From Hypomyces perniciosus (Eukaryota > Ascomycota > Sordariomycetes > Hypocreales > Hypocreaceae), in contig SPDT01000007.1 of the NCBI GenBank assembly GCA_008477525.1, positions 5,084,001 to 5,148,000 of the forward strand: a stretch of 64,000 nt of DNA, given 5' to 3'. This document shows, piece by piece, positions 1 through 10,922 of this stretch. A model generated the notes under the pieces. That model was not told the DNA's origin, searched no databases, and worked only from the letters and a program-made list of their open reading frames with translations. The position numbers and the translations under genes are program-made. The number at the start of each line of letters is the position of its first letter. Position 1 is the stretch's first letter.

Positions 1-2
1 CG

Positions 3-2120
3 CCGCAACCACCACCTCTGCAGGCTCGAGATCCGAACCAACATGTGCTTTCTCTGACTCCCACCACCACGCGCTCTACCATCAAGACCGCTGCCAACAT
101 GCCTCTCAACGGCGAGAAGCCTCGCCAGCCCCAGCTGAGCGCTGCTGCTGCAAAGGCCATGAACCGTACGCCCCTGACGCCCAAGGTAGCTGTAATGGGC
201 CCACCAGTGGGCACACCATCGGGTAGGAGGTCAACCACCACGGTTGCCACTGTACACACGCCATACAAGGAGGATGTGGCTGGTTCCACGGCCTCGTACT
301 TTGGCAACAATATTACTCCAAGGTCCGGATCCAGGCAGACCCGCGTTGAAAGTGCCAACACCACTCCGAATGGCACTCCAAATACAGACCGGATGAGCGA
401 CGGATGGGATACCAACGGACGAGGGCTGGGAATGTCGCCATTAGCTCTCAGCGAAAGTCTGGGTTCCAGACTGAGCCTCGGAGACTCCTCAGGCGAGTCC
501 AGGAACGACTCCAACAAGTTCTTCTACGCAAGTGATGCAAGGCCTGTGCACCAATCAGTTCCGCCACGGCCTGCTTCCACCCACCCAAAGAACAGCATGC
601 CGACCTTTTTCTACGCGAGCGATGCTTCAGCCCCGAGTAAGCGGACGACAAACACTCCCGTGAATCCATCCAGCAGCACACCTGTGCTAGGCACGACGCA
701 AGAAGGAATTGCAACCAAGTTCTTTTACGCCAATGGCACGCCTGATGTCGATCCAAGGCTATCGATACAGAGCTCCGGGTCGGGTTCATCCTCATCTAAT
801 AGTTCAAAAGTCACCCGTCCCAGCACCGGCAACTCGACTGCGGGACTTGGCACACCACCAATGTTCTCACGGCCAGCATCACCTGCAAAGGCCCTTTCGC
901 AACCACCACCGCAACCGCCTCTCCGGGGCAGCGCCATGTCCCCTACCTCTCCCAACCGAGCCCCCGTCTACTCACCACCCATGCTGGCACCTACCACAAC
1001 ACCAGCTAGCAAGAGGCGGGTCAGCATAGACGCACCTGCTAGAGCGAAGATGGGGCATGCGAGAACAGGCAGCGTACCTACAATGGAGTCTCTCACTGTT
1101 CCCAAATTCGTCATGCCTCCTACCAACCCATCTGAGCTAAACTCCCCCCCTATGAGTCCGGGCCAGTCACAACCCGTAATAACTATGGCATCAATATTAC
1201 AATTCGCTGACGAACTGGAAGAAGAAGAGGAGGAGGAGGAGGATGATGATGATGATGATGATGATGACGATAGCGACAAGGATGAAGATTCAGAGTCTGA
1301 ATCTGATAGTCGCAGAAAATCATCCCAAGCTTCTAACCCCGTCAATGAGCTTGTTGCCAGTGCTCGTCGAGAACGCAAGGTGCAAGACCTTCAAATCACC
1401 AATGCCTCACTCGAAGCTATCAATAGGACTCTTGAGAGGCAGCTGCGTAAACAGACAGCCGAGCTCCGGCGGTACCGCCGCTTGTCTAGGGCTGGCCTGC
1501 TCGCGAGCGCTTCTGCTGCGCCCAGTCGGGTTAATTCTATAGCCCTAACCGAACCTCCAGGGGATCTTCCCGATCCTACTGAGGAAAAGGACGAGCATGA
1601 AGAAGAGGAGGAAGAAGAAGAGGAAGAGGAGGAGGAGGAGGAGGAGGAGGAGGATTCTACCGAAGATGAGGAATCGTCTGGTGAGGAAGCCACCGCCGAT
1701 CCGCAATCACAGCCTGCGGACTCGGAGACCCTCAACTCTAAGCGCCGCAAACGCGATGAGCGTCGCCTTCAGCTCGACCTTACAAAGCACCAGGAGCTGC
1801 TTCTTGACAGTCAGAAGATGAATCAGAGCCTCAAACGGTGTCTTAATTGGACTGAAGAGCTTATCAAAGAAGGTCAGAAGGCGCTTGCCTATCATGTCAA
1901 GGTGTCAGACGTGGACGCACTGCCAGGTCGTGTTCTAGCACCCTCGTACTACGACTACGGCGATGACACATCTCACCTTGGGGATGATTTATCTCATATT
2001 GGAGACGATACCATATCGAACATTGAGACCGTATCGAATGTTGAGTCAGAGCTAGAGCCATGGATCAAGGGAGCACAAGACCGCGACAGCGGAATTGAAC
2101 TACCTGTTGACGATGGCTAA
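3..2120 (+). CDS. Ser/Pro-rich coiled-coil protein with FFYA repeats (5' end open at window edge)
   Basis: I do not recognise the family. The frame is open to the window edge, so the true start is either upstream, behind an intron, or the in-frame ATG at 99 (protein start MPLNGEKPRQ). The N-terminal two thirds is low-complexity Ser/Thr/Pro with TP and SP sites. It carries three copies of a short motif (NKFFYASDA, TFFYASDA, TKFFYANG) about 29 and 38 residues apart. Then come an E/D run encoded by GAG/GAT repeats (about 1216-1269), a coiled coil rich in Leu, Arg and Glu (about 1360-1480), a second Glu run (1600-1653), and a second predicted coiled coil with basic N-terminus (about 1740-1900). 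There is no transmembrane segment. The pattern suits a scaffold or cytoskeleton-linked phosphoprotein, but that is only inference. Stop at 2118-2120. Confidence 0.75.
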   Translation, partial: PQPPPLQARDPNQHVLSLTPTTTRSTIKTAANMPLNGEKPRQPQLSAAAAKAMNRTPLTPKVAVMGPPVGTPSGRRSTTTVATVHTPYKEDVAGSTASYFGNNITPRSGSRQTRVESANTTPNGTPNTDRMSDGWDTNGRGLGMSPLALSESLGSRLSLGDSSGESRNDSNKFFYASDARPVHQSVPPRPASTHPKNSMPTFFYASDASAPSKRTTNTPVNPSSSTPVLGTTQEGIATKFFYANGTPDVDPRLSIQSSGSGSSSSNSSKVTRPSTGNSTAGLGTPPMFSRPASPAKALSQPPPQPPLRGSAMSPTSPNRAPVYSPPMLAPTTTPASKRRVSIDAPARAKMGHARTGSVPTMESLTVPKFVMPPTNPSELNSPPMSPGQSQPVITMASILQFADELEEEEEEEEDDDDDDDDDDSDKDEDSESESDSRRKSSQASNPVNELVASARRERKVQDLQITNASLEAINRTLERQLRKQTAELRRYRRLSRAGLLASASAAPSRVNSIALTEPPGDLPDPTEEKDEHEEEEEEEEEEEEEEEEEEDSTEDEESSGEEATADPQSQPADSETLNSKRRKRDERRLQLDLTKHQELLLDSQKMNQSLKRCLNWTEELIKEGQKALAYHVKVSDVDALPGRVLAPSYYDYGDDTSHLGDDLSHIGDDTISNIETVSNVESELEPWIKGAQDRDSGIELPVDDG
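1216..1269 (+). repeat. GAG/GAT trinucleotide run inside coding sequence
   Basis: Imperfect GAA/GAG then GAT codons encode an uninterrupted Glu then Asp stretch. A second GAG run lies at about 1600-1653. On the opposite strand they read as poly-Ser, giving spurious antisense reading frames. Such runs are prone to length change between strains. Confidence 0.8.
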
Positions 2121-3042
2121 ATCCCAACCTCACTCAACCTCTCCTACAAGATGATCATCAATCATCTGTACTATACACCACGCACCAATTTTGCAAGCAT
2201 TCGATTCATGCGATCTGGTTGTCGCACTTTTTAACATCACCACTCAAGAACACCGGTTCTTTGTGTTACTTTTGCCTGACCATATTCGACAACATACACA
2301 CACTCGTGCACTTATACTTATGGATGCACATCGCTATCGGGGACACACGGCTTACGTTTGGATTCAGCATGGCGTTTTTTGTTTGTTTGTCTGTTTTCGC
2401 CCCTTTTTTTGACTTCTCGTCTTCAATCCCCCTTGCCTGCATTCCGTTCAGCGCACCATTCCAATACCAAAAGCCCGCGTTAAGCTATGAGGACCTGAAG
2501 AGGTCTCTCTGTGATATCATTGTCATCTCTCACCTCATTGCTCTATTTTTGTTGCTTATTGTTTGACATGTGTAAGATCAGATACCCGCAGAGGCAAGCA
2601 AGCATATGACGAGACAATGAAACCGGGGTTCACTCAAACATAAACATACCTATCTATATAAAATAGCTCGGGCCTGTGCAAAGGCAAGAAGCTGTGTGGA
2701 TGACGAAAATTAAAAGGGGGCTTGATTATATTTAGTACTACTACATACATTGTAGGACGCGACACGGTGATGGGAATGAAATCTAGATGAAGTAACGATC
2801 CAGACTGTCATGACGCTTGATTACGATGTCGATTTAGAATGCCTCCTGTCCTTGGGCACGACAGAACGAAGATGGGAATATTATAGCCTGGACAGTTAAA
2901 ACAAGAATAGCCCAACAGTAACAGCAAAGAAAAAACATATATACTCTAATGTGCTTCCTCCCATCGTTCTCTATCCGGCAGTAGGTGGTGGTTTAATTCC
3001 TTATAGCACGCCCCTTTCACAGATCCCGTGAATTACCACCAA
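2121..3042. other. Convergent 3' region, no gene seen
   Basis: This lies between two genes that end towards each other, so it should hold both 3' UTRs. It is AT-rich with several AATAAA-like and TATATA stretches. I see no conserved reading frame or RNA gene. Confidence 0.6.
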
Positions 3043-4705
3043 TTACGACGACGATGGCTTGGGCACATTCGGCGCGTCCGAGGCTATCTCCTCTGCTGTC
3101 TTATCCCGTTGCTTCTTATCCTTCTTGTGCTTGTGATCTTCATGCTTGTCCTTCTTGGCGGCGGCCTCAGCGACGAGCTGCTCGAAGAGCAAGTAATCGC
3201 CCTCCTCCTCGGGAGAACGCTCAGCCTATTCACGATAGTTAGATACACAACGTATACCCCTGGGGGAACTGTAGAAAAATAGAGAAGAACGAACCTTGAC
3301 GAAGATTTCACCTATCAGGACGAGCGCCTGCGCTCGCTCTAACCGCTTCGATAGCGGGACCTTCTTGTCGTTCAAGACAGCATCGCATACTTCGCGCAGC
3401 ACGCCTTGAATCTCAAACTTGCTGCCCCTCCACGCCGCCGTGAGAATCTTGCCCGTAACGCGGCGCTCGTACTCAACACGCTTCTCCTCAGTCCAGTCCT
3501 CACCACCGCGCTCCTCCATCTTGGCCATATCCTCAACAGTCTGCTGGGCGTCGATGGCACTGCTGATGGTGCTCCACGTGTCCTTGACGAGGGTGCCCTT
3601 GTCGCGCAACTTGCTGAAGAAGCCGCCGATGCCGAGGAACTTCTGGCTGCGCAGCAGGGTAGACGCCTTGGAGGCATAGGTCTGGCCGATGGCGTGGAGA
3701 ATGTCGATGCCGAATGACTCCATCTTGAGGTTCTCAACCTCGAGGCGCATCTTCTCCTGGAAGGCCTTGGTCACATCGCTGCCCTTGTCCGTCTCAGTCC
3801 ATACGCTGAGTCGGTCGAGGAGCTTGCGCGTCAGCGTCTCAACACGTTCCTGGCGGACGCGGGCGCGCTCTTTCTCATAGGCTGCTAGCTTTTCCCGCTG
3901 CTCCTTGCTCATGCCGCCCTTCTTCTGCGCCGCCTTGCCTTTGGCGTCGTCTTCTGTGAGGCCTTGCTCCTTCTCCATGTCATCGTGGGCTTTGTCCGTG
4001 AGGGCCGCCCGGATGGGGATCTGCGTCCGGTTTCGGGATCCTGACGACGGCGCGGGCGAAGTGGCTTCGGAACGGGGTGGCGGCGTGGAGGCTGCGGCCT
4101 CGTAAGTGGTCTTCTCCTCATCTACAACGACTGTTGGCGGTGGCGGCGCAGATGCTGAGCCCGCGGAGGCTTCGTTCTCCTTCATGCTCTGCTTCATAGC
4201 CTCAGCCGTTCCCGGGAACTCTTCCTCAACCTGCTCGGCGCTCTCGTCCTCGTCCTGCATGGTGATGTCCATTGTAGCAGCCAGATCCCTCATCAAGCTG
4301 ATCTCGCCAATCCAGTCCATAAAGACCTCACCACCAAAGATAACGGAGAAGAACTCGACGGGGTCGACGAAGCCCTCCTGAGGCTTCGCATGGTCCTTTC
4401 CATACTTGTCGTAGGCTTTTCGTAGCTCTGTATCGGAGAGCACCTGGTATGCCTCACCGATGGCCTGGAACTTTTCGTGTGCGGTTGGGTCGTTGGGGTT
4501 CTTGTCTAGCAAGCGTGTCAGTCAGCCAGCTCCCAGCCAGCCAGGGGGGTCAAGACAAGATGGCGACGACAGCTGGAGAGGGCGCGTCGGGCGCAATACC
4601 TGGATGGTGGACAATGGCCATCTTGCGGTAGGCCTTCTTAATCTCGAGCTCGGTCGCCTGCGGCGTGACGCCGAGGGTATCGTAGTAGGCCGTATCCACG
4701 ACCAT
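3043..4705 (-). CDS. DnaJ domain co-chaperone with DnaJ-X domain (CAJ1-like)
   Basis: This is a type C Hsp40 that should stimulate an Hsp70 ATPase. Three exons on the minus strand: 4600-4705, 3295-4505 and 3043-3225, giving 499 aa; introns are 94 and 69 nt. The first exon starts MVVDTAYYDTLGVTPQ and its junction rebuilds the J-domain signature HHPDKNP, with the HPD tripeptide assembled exactly across the splice (CCAG|AC). Next come the J-domain end (EAYQVLSD), an FGGEVFMDWIGEI segment, an acidic Ser/Pro linker and a C-terminal helical block (about residues 240-410) with LHAIGQTYASKA, typical of the DnaJ-X domain of CAJ1/DJP1-type proteins. The last exon adds a Lys-rich KKDKHEDHKHKKDKK tail ending PKPSSS. 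No signal peptide. The gene is closely followed by the convergent coiled-coil gene. The paralogue within this family cannot be fixed. Confidence 0.92.
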
Positions 4706-5179
4706 TTTGGGTGTCTGATCTGAGGAGCACGGCTGTTCAAGGGGGTGTTGCTGTCGGGGGGAGATCGTGGCGGATATAGCGAGTGGTGAAGGTGTCTGTG
4801 CCGCTACTTCGTCCTCCTATAATAATGGTGGCATGTGGGATGATGGAATTATTCACTCCCCAGAGCGAAATTTTGCCCAATGTCTGCAACGGTGTTTCGT
4901 TGGCGCTACGTAATGGCGGGGCAGTGCTTCCAGGCTTGCTGCCATTAGTATCGCCGCCTCTTCACATGGCAAACAGATCTGCTCGGAACCTTGCATTATT
5001 CTGCAATGACAAATGTGGCTTCTTTGTACTCCTTTATATGAGAAGCAAAGTAATCTACTCCGCATCTTGACCAATATTCGGCAGATACAATTTGACCTGC
5101 AACATACGAAGCACACCCACACTCAACTAGACACTCCTCCCCTCAACGTGCACTTTCAATCGGTCCATCGCGTTGGTAC
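4706..5179. other. Promoter of DnaJ gene and 3' region of NRS/ER gene
   Basis: Both flanking genes read leftwards, so this holds the DnaJ promoter and the terminator of the upstream gene. No distinct element recognised. Confidence 0.5.
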
Positions 5180-6167
5180 TTATTCAATGCCGGCTGCTCT
5201 CATTCTCTGAAAGCACCGCTTGTAGGCCTCGTGGACCTCCAGAATCTCGCACCCATACTCCTTCAGCTGAGCCACCAGCTTTGTTGTATCCAAAGTACAG
5301 TTGCTGCGACCTGCTTTGATGACCTTGGCTTGTTCCTCCACGCTGAAGTTTTGCCAGCTAAGCTCGGGTCGCACAATTTCCTTGAACAGCGCGAGAACCT
5401 CGTTGTGAGAGATGGCCCCGGGGTTGGTGAAGTTGTACACTCCAGCATGGTTGTGCTCAGCAAGGAGGATGCTGGCGGGGAGGAGGTCATGCAGAATCGT
5501 GTTACTGTTGGGAATGTCGACCACTCGCTCATAACCTATGATTTTGGTGACAAAGTTGCGTGGATGTAAGTCATCGCTTACGGGCATGCGAAGGCGAAGC
5601 ACAAGACAGTTGGGGTACGTCCTCAAGATCTGTACCAACACATTAGCCACAAAGGTCTGTTTCCCGTTATCTTTGGTCTAAACTTGCAGGTTCAACATGG
5701 CCCTTGGTTAAGGAGTAGAAACTACCCTCAAAATTTGGGCGCTCTTCCTCCGTGAAACCAGCAGCTCCGATGGGATGAGCCTTGTCATACTGGTATATGC
5801 ATCCCGTGGCAAAGACAGTGCAGTGGATGCCAGCCATGAAGCAAGCATCTGCCAGACCGATTGTGCCAATGACATTGGATCGCACGGTTTGTGCCTTGTT
5901 TTCCTCACACCAGTCGACGTTGGGTCTCCCGGTGCAGCCAGCAGCATTGAGAACATGTGTCGGCTTGATTGAGAGGAGCTCCGAAAGCACGGCGTCACGA
6001 TCCTCCATACGGGCAGTGGTGGTATGAACTTCTTTACCCTGCTCCTCTAGCAAACGCTTCAAGTGACCAGCAATCCAGCCCTTGCCTCCCCAGATGAGGA
6101 AACGCGGTGGCTTGCTATAGTCATTCGAATCTCCGTTCGTGGCTGTCATGGTGTTGTTGTTTGTCAC
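5180..6167 (-). CDS. NRS/ER-like NAD(P)-dependent reductase/epimerase (dTDP/UDP-rhamnose type)
   Basis: This short-chain dehydrogenase resembles plant and fungal 3,5-epimerase/4-reductase (NRS/ER, C-terminal half of RHM), which turns a nucleotide-4-keto-6-deoxyglucose into nucleotide-rhamnose in the cytosol. Seen: Rossmann motif GGKGWIAGHL near residue 30, NAAGCTGRPNVDWCE, catalytic-type YSLTK, then RMPVSDDLHPRNFVTKI and YNFTNPGAISHNE. Two exons, 5688-6167 and 5180-5629, encode 309 aa. The junction KGHVEP|ILRTYP needs a 58-nt GC-AG intron (donor GCAAGT). No other splice keeps both YxxxK and the downstream frame. An alternative start is the Met at about 6149. The gene is divergent from squalene synthase. 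No glucose 4,6-dehydratase partner is in the window. Confidence 0.88.
5630..5687 (-). other. GC-AG intron
   Basis: The donor reads CCT|GCAAGT and the acceptor TACAG|ATC on the minus strand. GCAAGT is the usual consensus for GC donors. Length 58 nt, phase 0. Confidence 0.8.
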
Positions 6168-7191
6168 AGAGTTGCAGATGTGTTTGATAGAAGAAGGGGA
6201 ATTACCAGAAGAGTTTCGAAACAGTGAAGCAAATCCGTTGAGTGGCCATTGCCATCAATGGGAAGAGCTTGTGATGTGATGCACTTGCCTTGCCGCAACT
6301 CTTCTTCCGTCAGTTGTCAGATCGCACCTACTCGCAAATGTATGTAACACTGATTCTCCACTCTGGTGGTGGAAGGCACAGCGCCCGTGAGGCCTTCCAC
6401 TTGGCTGCTATGTGCAAACATATTTGTGATTGTATTGTTGGCGAGCATCATAATCGGTTCCCATGGCCTACAATCGTATATTTCATGCAGTCCTGTACGG
6501 ACTTTGTGGCTTCGGACTAGTTCGAATTCACGCGTGTTAATAATATGGTTGCAAGGCAAGTGTACGAGTAAGCGCTAGGATTATTTTACTACTACTGGTA
6601 TTAGTATAGGAATTCCGAGCAGGCCGCATTCAACCATTCTCATTCCATTCGATTACATGAGTAATAATATTCTTGGCCTATTTGATACAGGACAAAATGG
6701 CTCAACATTGAGAATCTTGCGTGTCGCGTTCACACCGCTCTAGCTTATTTAACCTGCCAAGGAAAGGATTTCTCGCAAAGGGGCGCTGTGTCACTTTTGC
6801 TTGGAAATTAAGGAATAGGAGTGCACCAAAAAGATGTGGGGCCGCAACCCCAATTTTGCATTCCGTCTGAGTTTTTGGGCCTATCAATTGCCGGCTTCAG
6901 CTCCGTATTCGTATTGCAGACAGTCCCGCTTCCTCTCCATTTTTATAGTATTTACAACGACCACTTTTAAATAAACCAAGCCTCCTCTCTCTTCTCCCCT
7001 TAAATCTCGCTTTTCACTTCTTCCCTTACTATCTCTTTAATACTCACTACTATTCTTCCATATCATCCTTCACGCCTTAATTCTTGCCGCTGGATTCAGT
7101 CATTGCTGCTGACCAAACTCGCCGTACTTAATTTTCTCAATTCTCGTCAAACCCACATACCCCCTCCTACGCCCCCAGGAGAACCGACACA
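6168..7191. promoter_or_regulatory. Divergent promoter region, NRS/ER and ERG9
   Basis: About 1 kb between two divergent starts. The ERG9 side has a pyrimidine-rich tract at about 6985-7070 and a TTTTTATAGTATTT stretch near 6940, features common in strongly used fungal promoters. I found no convincing sterol-response element by eye. Confidence 0.5.
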
Positions 7192-8734
7192 ATGGGTGCC
7201 CTCTACTTCCTTATGCACCCCAACCAGCTGCGGTCGATCATCCAATGGTATGCCAGTCTGCTGTTGACTCCAAAGCGGACATCTGTTAACTTCGGAATCC
7301 AGGAAACTCTGGCACGAGCCCGTGAATAGGCGCGACCCCACGACCGAGAGCGACACGCTCAAAGAATGCTTCCGCTTCCTAAACCTGACGAGTCGCAGCT
7401 TTTCGGCTGTCATTCAGGAACTAAACCATGAGCTGCTAGTTCCCGTCACATTATTCTACCTCGTATTACGAGGTCTGGACACCATCGAGGACGATATGAC
7501 TCTCCCTCTTGACACCAAAGTCCCTCTGCTGCGGAATTTCCATGTAACAATGGAACAGGATGGTTGGCAGTATCACGAGAGCAAAGAGAAGGACCGAGAG
7601 CTCCTTGAAAAGTTCGACGTCGTCGTCACCGAGCTGAAGAGGCTCAAGCGGCCTTACTACAAGATCATCAATGATATCACCGTCAAGATGGGCAATGGCA
7701 TGGCTGACTACGCACAAAATGACGAAATGATTAAGAATGGAGTACAGACCATCGATGAGTATGAGTTGTATTGCCACTATGTTGCGGGATTGGTTGGTGA
7801 GGGACTGACACGGCTGTTGGTCGAATCTAAACTTGCCAACCCCAAGCTGTCCGAACGGCCATCATTGACTGAATCAATGGGCCAGTTCTTGCAAAAGACC
7901 AACATCATCCGTGATATCCGTGAGGACTGGGAAGATGGCAGGCGGTGGTACCCCAAAGAGATCTGGAGTCAGCATGTCAACAAGTGGGAAGACTTGTTTG
8001 ACCCTGCATACCGGGAGCAAGCTGTCAACTGCGTATCACACATGGTCCTTGACGCCCTGAAGCATTGCGAGGAGTGTCTCTTCTACATGGCAGCGGTGAG
8101 GGATCAGAGTGCTTTCAACTTCGTAGCCATCCCTCAAGGTATGGCTATTGCCACGCTGGAAATATGTTTCAGGAATCCAGCTGTTCTGGACAGAAACATC
8201 AAAATTACCAAGGGCGACGCTTGTCAGATCATGCTGGAGTGTACACAGAACCTCTTCACAGTTTGTGAGGTGTTCCGGAAGTATACTCGGCGCATTCAGA
8301 AGAAGAATGATCCCCGGGATCCCAACTTCCTAGCCATCAGCACGCAGTGTGCCAAGGTATGAAGCAATTCTATGGAAGCAAATTGCGGGACATCCAACTA
8401 ATATTTCACAGATCGAACAGTTCATTGAAACACTATTCCCGAAGCAAGACCCCAAGAAGTTGACCGCCGAGAGCAAATCAAAGCAGATGCAGGAGGCCAC
8501 CATCGGCTTCCGCGAGAACCTCATTATGTTTGGTGTTATCGTGACGGTCTTGCTAGCCATGTCAGGCCTCATGGTAAGCGTTGTTTGCCTTGTCCGTTTT
8601 ATTCAGACCCGTGAACTAATAGTTGTCAGATTGGTATTGCATGGTTGTTTGGAGCACGATTCGATCAGCTGTTCACCAACACAATACCCTCCCCCAGCTC
8701 TACACCTTTAATAACCGGCCGCGATGAACTATAA
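7192..8734 (+). CDS. ERG9: Squalene synthase (farnesyl-diphosphate farnesyltransferase)
   Basis: It joins two farnesyl diphosphates through presqualene diphosphate to squalene with NADPH, the first committed step of ergosterol synthesis, at the ER membrane. Four exons (7192-7247, 7303-8356, 8412-8573, 8630-8734) give 458 aa, the usual fungal length. Seen in order: [11 protein letters not shown], first Asp-rich motif [44 protein letters not shown] with the second Asp-rich motif, then a C-terminal membrane anchor (about residues 405-430, split by the last intron). The first junction rebuilds [13 protein letters not shown]. The last exon ends TGRDEL-stop. This is a KDEL-like tetrapeptide on what should be the luminal tail, which is unusual to me for this enzyme. 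Start at 7192 begins [13 protein letters not shown], as in relatives. Confidence 0.97.
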
Positions 8735-9468
8735 CGACACCTCCCACCGACTCGCTCCGATTCTCCACTGCGATGACCCTGACGCGCCCATGTACTACCG
8801 CCTGGCTAATGATGCCCCGCCAGGCACTTATATATACGTCTATAATGTTTTAATACCAAACCACAGGAATTCTCACTGCGCCGCCGTAGTCTGACAGTTT
8901 ATTTATTTTTTTCGGATTTTGTCTTTTACAGAACTAGCACGGATGTCAAATTGCAATCCAGTCCTACCATGACTGTGGTTGTGCCGAAGAAGTGCTGATA
9001 TCAACCTTGCCATTGCTCTCGGTCACTCTAACGAGTTGACGCAGCACAGGTTACTTTTGCATCATCATATGATGTTGACCTGTGTTGGCGAGCAAACATG
9101 CCTTGACTCTGATTCTGTGAACTTGTTTCTGTAGTGGAAGCTGTGCTCATAATGGCGGCATCTTGTCTACAAAGTAGACTGGTTGTTACGGGTTATAGAT
9201 ATCCAACCAACATACGCGCTCAGTACATATAACTTTGAATGGCCTTGTCTCTATTGCCAAGAGAATTTATATATGCATAATATATATATCTACAAATTTT
9301 ACAGCGTATGATCTGATGGTGATGTGTCTTTTGTTCCTCATCTAAATGTTGGTCTGCTCTCTCATATATGTCTAACGAAATATATATTTGCAAAAAAGCA
9401 GGTGCATCACGGCGCCAACTTATATACTCATACTCAATCTCGCTGACACGTTGCTAAATGGGCAGGAT
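8735..9468. other. Convergent 3' region, no gene seen
   Basis: AT-rich sequence between the ends of ERG9 and the protease gene, with TATATA tracts at about 9270-9300 and 9365-9390. No reading frame of interest. Confidence 0.6.
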
Positions 9469-10922
9469 TTAGAAGAAGCCGTTGTTGGCAATCAGACTGG
9501 TGGTTCCCTGGACATTCTGCAAGGCCTTGGCGCCAGCCTGAGCAGCGAGGTTCTTGATGAGAGTGTCGACCTGGGAGGGAACGTTGACACCCTGGAGAGA
9601 CATGAGGCAGGCGGAGAGACCGGCAATGTGAGGCGAGGCCATGCTGGTGCCGCTAAGAACCTCGGTGTCGGTATCGGACTTGATGCCAACGCTGAGAATA
9701 CTGACGCCGGGGGCGTAGATGTCAACACCAGCACCGAAGTTGGAGAAGGAAGCGCGGGTGTCGTTTCGAGGGTCAATGGCAGCGACGGTAATAGCCTTGG
9801 GAGCCGAGCCTGGTGAGGTGTTGGCAGTATCTTGCTATAATTCAAGTCAGCAAGTCTGGCAATCATGACGCATAGTCTGACTTGGGATTCAACGTACATT
9901 CTCGTTACCAGCAGCGACGACTGGGACAATGCCAGCATTGTTGAGAGCCTCAACGGCGCGGTTGACAGCAGCAGAAAAGGAACCTCCCAGAGACATGTTC
10001 ATAACAGCCTTGCCGGTCAGGTTCTTCTTCTGGACATCGTCGATGACGAATTGCATGCCGTTGAGGACGCCGGAGTTGCTGCCGGCGCCGTTGGCGTCGA
10101 GGACCTTTACGGCGACGAGGTTGACCTTCTTGGCGACTCCGAAGGTGGCTCCGCCGATGGTGCCGGCGACATGGCTTCCATGACCGTTCTCATCAGTGTC
10201 CTATAACATATGGTTAGACCCCTTGCTTCTATGATCTACTAATTCCAATATCAAAGTTCACGGCTCCAACTACTTACCACAGTGTTGACAAAGTTGGCGC
10301 CAAAGGTAGCACGGCCCTCGAACTCGGTGTGAGTGGTTCGAATGCCAGTGTCAATAACATAAGCAGTGATGCCCTCTCCAGCAGAATTGTCGAAGATGTA
10401 GTTCAGGCCATCAGGCCTGGCGTTGGAGAGGCGAACAAGTCCGGGAGGAGCATTAGTCTGAGCAACAGTAGCCTGGATCTCGACCCTGGTGTCGGCCTCG
10501 ACGTAGGCGACCTCATCAGCGCTGTTGATGCTCATAATCGTCTCGTGATCGGCATCGACAGCCATGGCGCGCCACTTGTTCATCTTGAAGGAGTGAATGG
10601 AGGTGGACATGGGGTGGCCGCTGAGATGGCGCTTGCCGAGGTTGCGCTTATAAATGGCGGCAGCGAACTTGGCCTCTTTGGCATTGATGGCATCGCTGTC
10701 GAAGGTGTTGTTGTAGACGACAATGTACCTGTTGGGGATGATGTGCTTGGCGTGAGGGTTGCTGATGGGGAGGCCGAGGATTACTGGGATCGCGGTCGAG
10801 TTGCCGCCTTTGCTGCTGGCCTTGGTGCTGATACTAGTCTTGCCGCTGTAAAGAGGCGAGGCGCTCGCCAGAGGAGCCGCCAGAAGGAGGAGGTAGGTGA
10901 GAAGAGGCGTGAAGGGCGTCAT
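9469..10922 (-). CDS. Secreted subtilisin-like serine protease (S8, proteinase K type)
   Basis: An extracellular endopeptidase made as a pre-pro-enzyme. Three exons (10278-10922, 9898-10200, 9469-9834; introns 77 and 63 nt) give 437 aa. The N-terminus is a signal peptide (about 1-21, ending ASAS). An I9 inhibitor propeptide follows (RYIVVYNN to [10 protein letters not shown], about residues 66-150). The catalytic domain begins near [12 protein letters not shown]. The triad is complete: Asp191 in VIDTGI, His222 in NGHGSHVAG, Ser380 in GTSMASPH. The oxyanion Asn lies in VVAAGN just before the second intron. Family members serve nutrition or host-cuticle breakdown in insect- and nematode-infecting fungi; which applies here is not visible. 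Upstream, the coding strand is CT-rich (11195-11290). Confidence 0.95.

Noticed and set aside
968..1378. Antisense frame with a long poly-Ser run
   Set aside because: A shadow of the GAG/GAT repeat in the coiled-coil gene on the other strand; no natural protein sequence outside the run.
2219..2566. 115-codon frame with hydrophobic stretches
   Set aside because: Lies in the 3' UTR zone of the coiled-coil gene, with AT-driven composition and no conserved motif.
5650..5700. 40-nt GT-AG intron in the NRS/ER-like gene
   Set aside because: It would give KGH followed by TFVANVLVQ, inserting residues relatives lack, and is shorter than typical; the GC-AG intron gives a cleaner match.
7192..10922. 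Secondary-metabolite cluster around squalene synthase
   Set aside because: No synthase, P450, transporter or regulator beside it; ERG9 is a core sterol gene.
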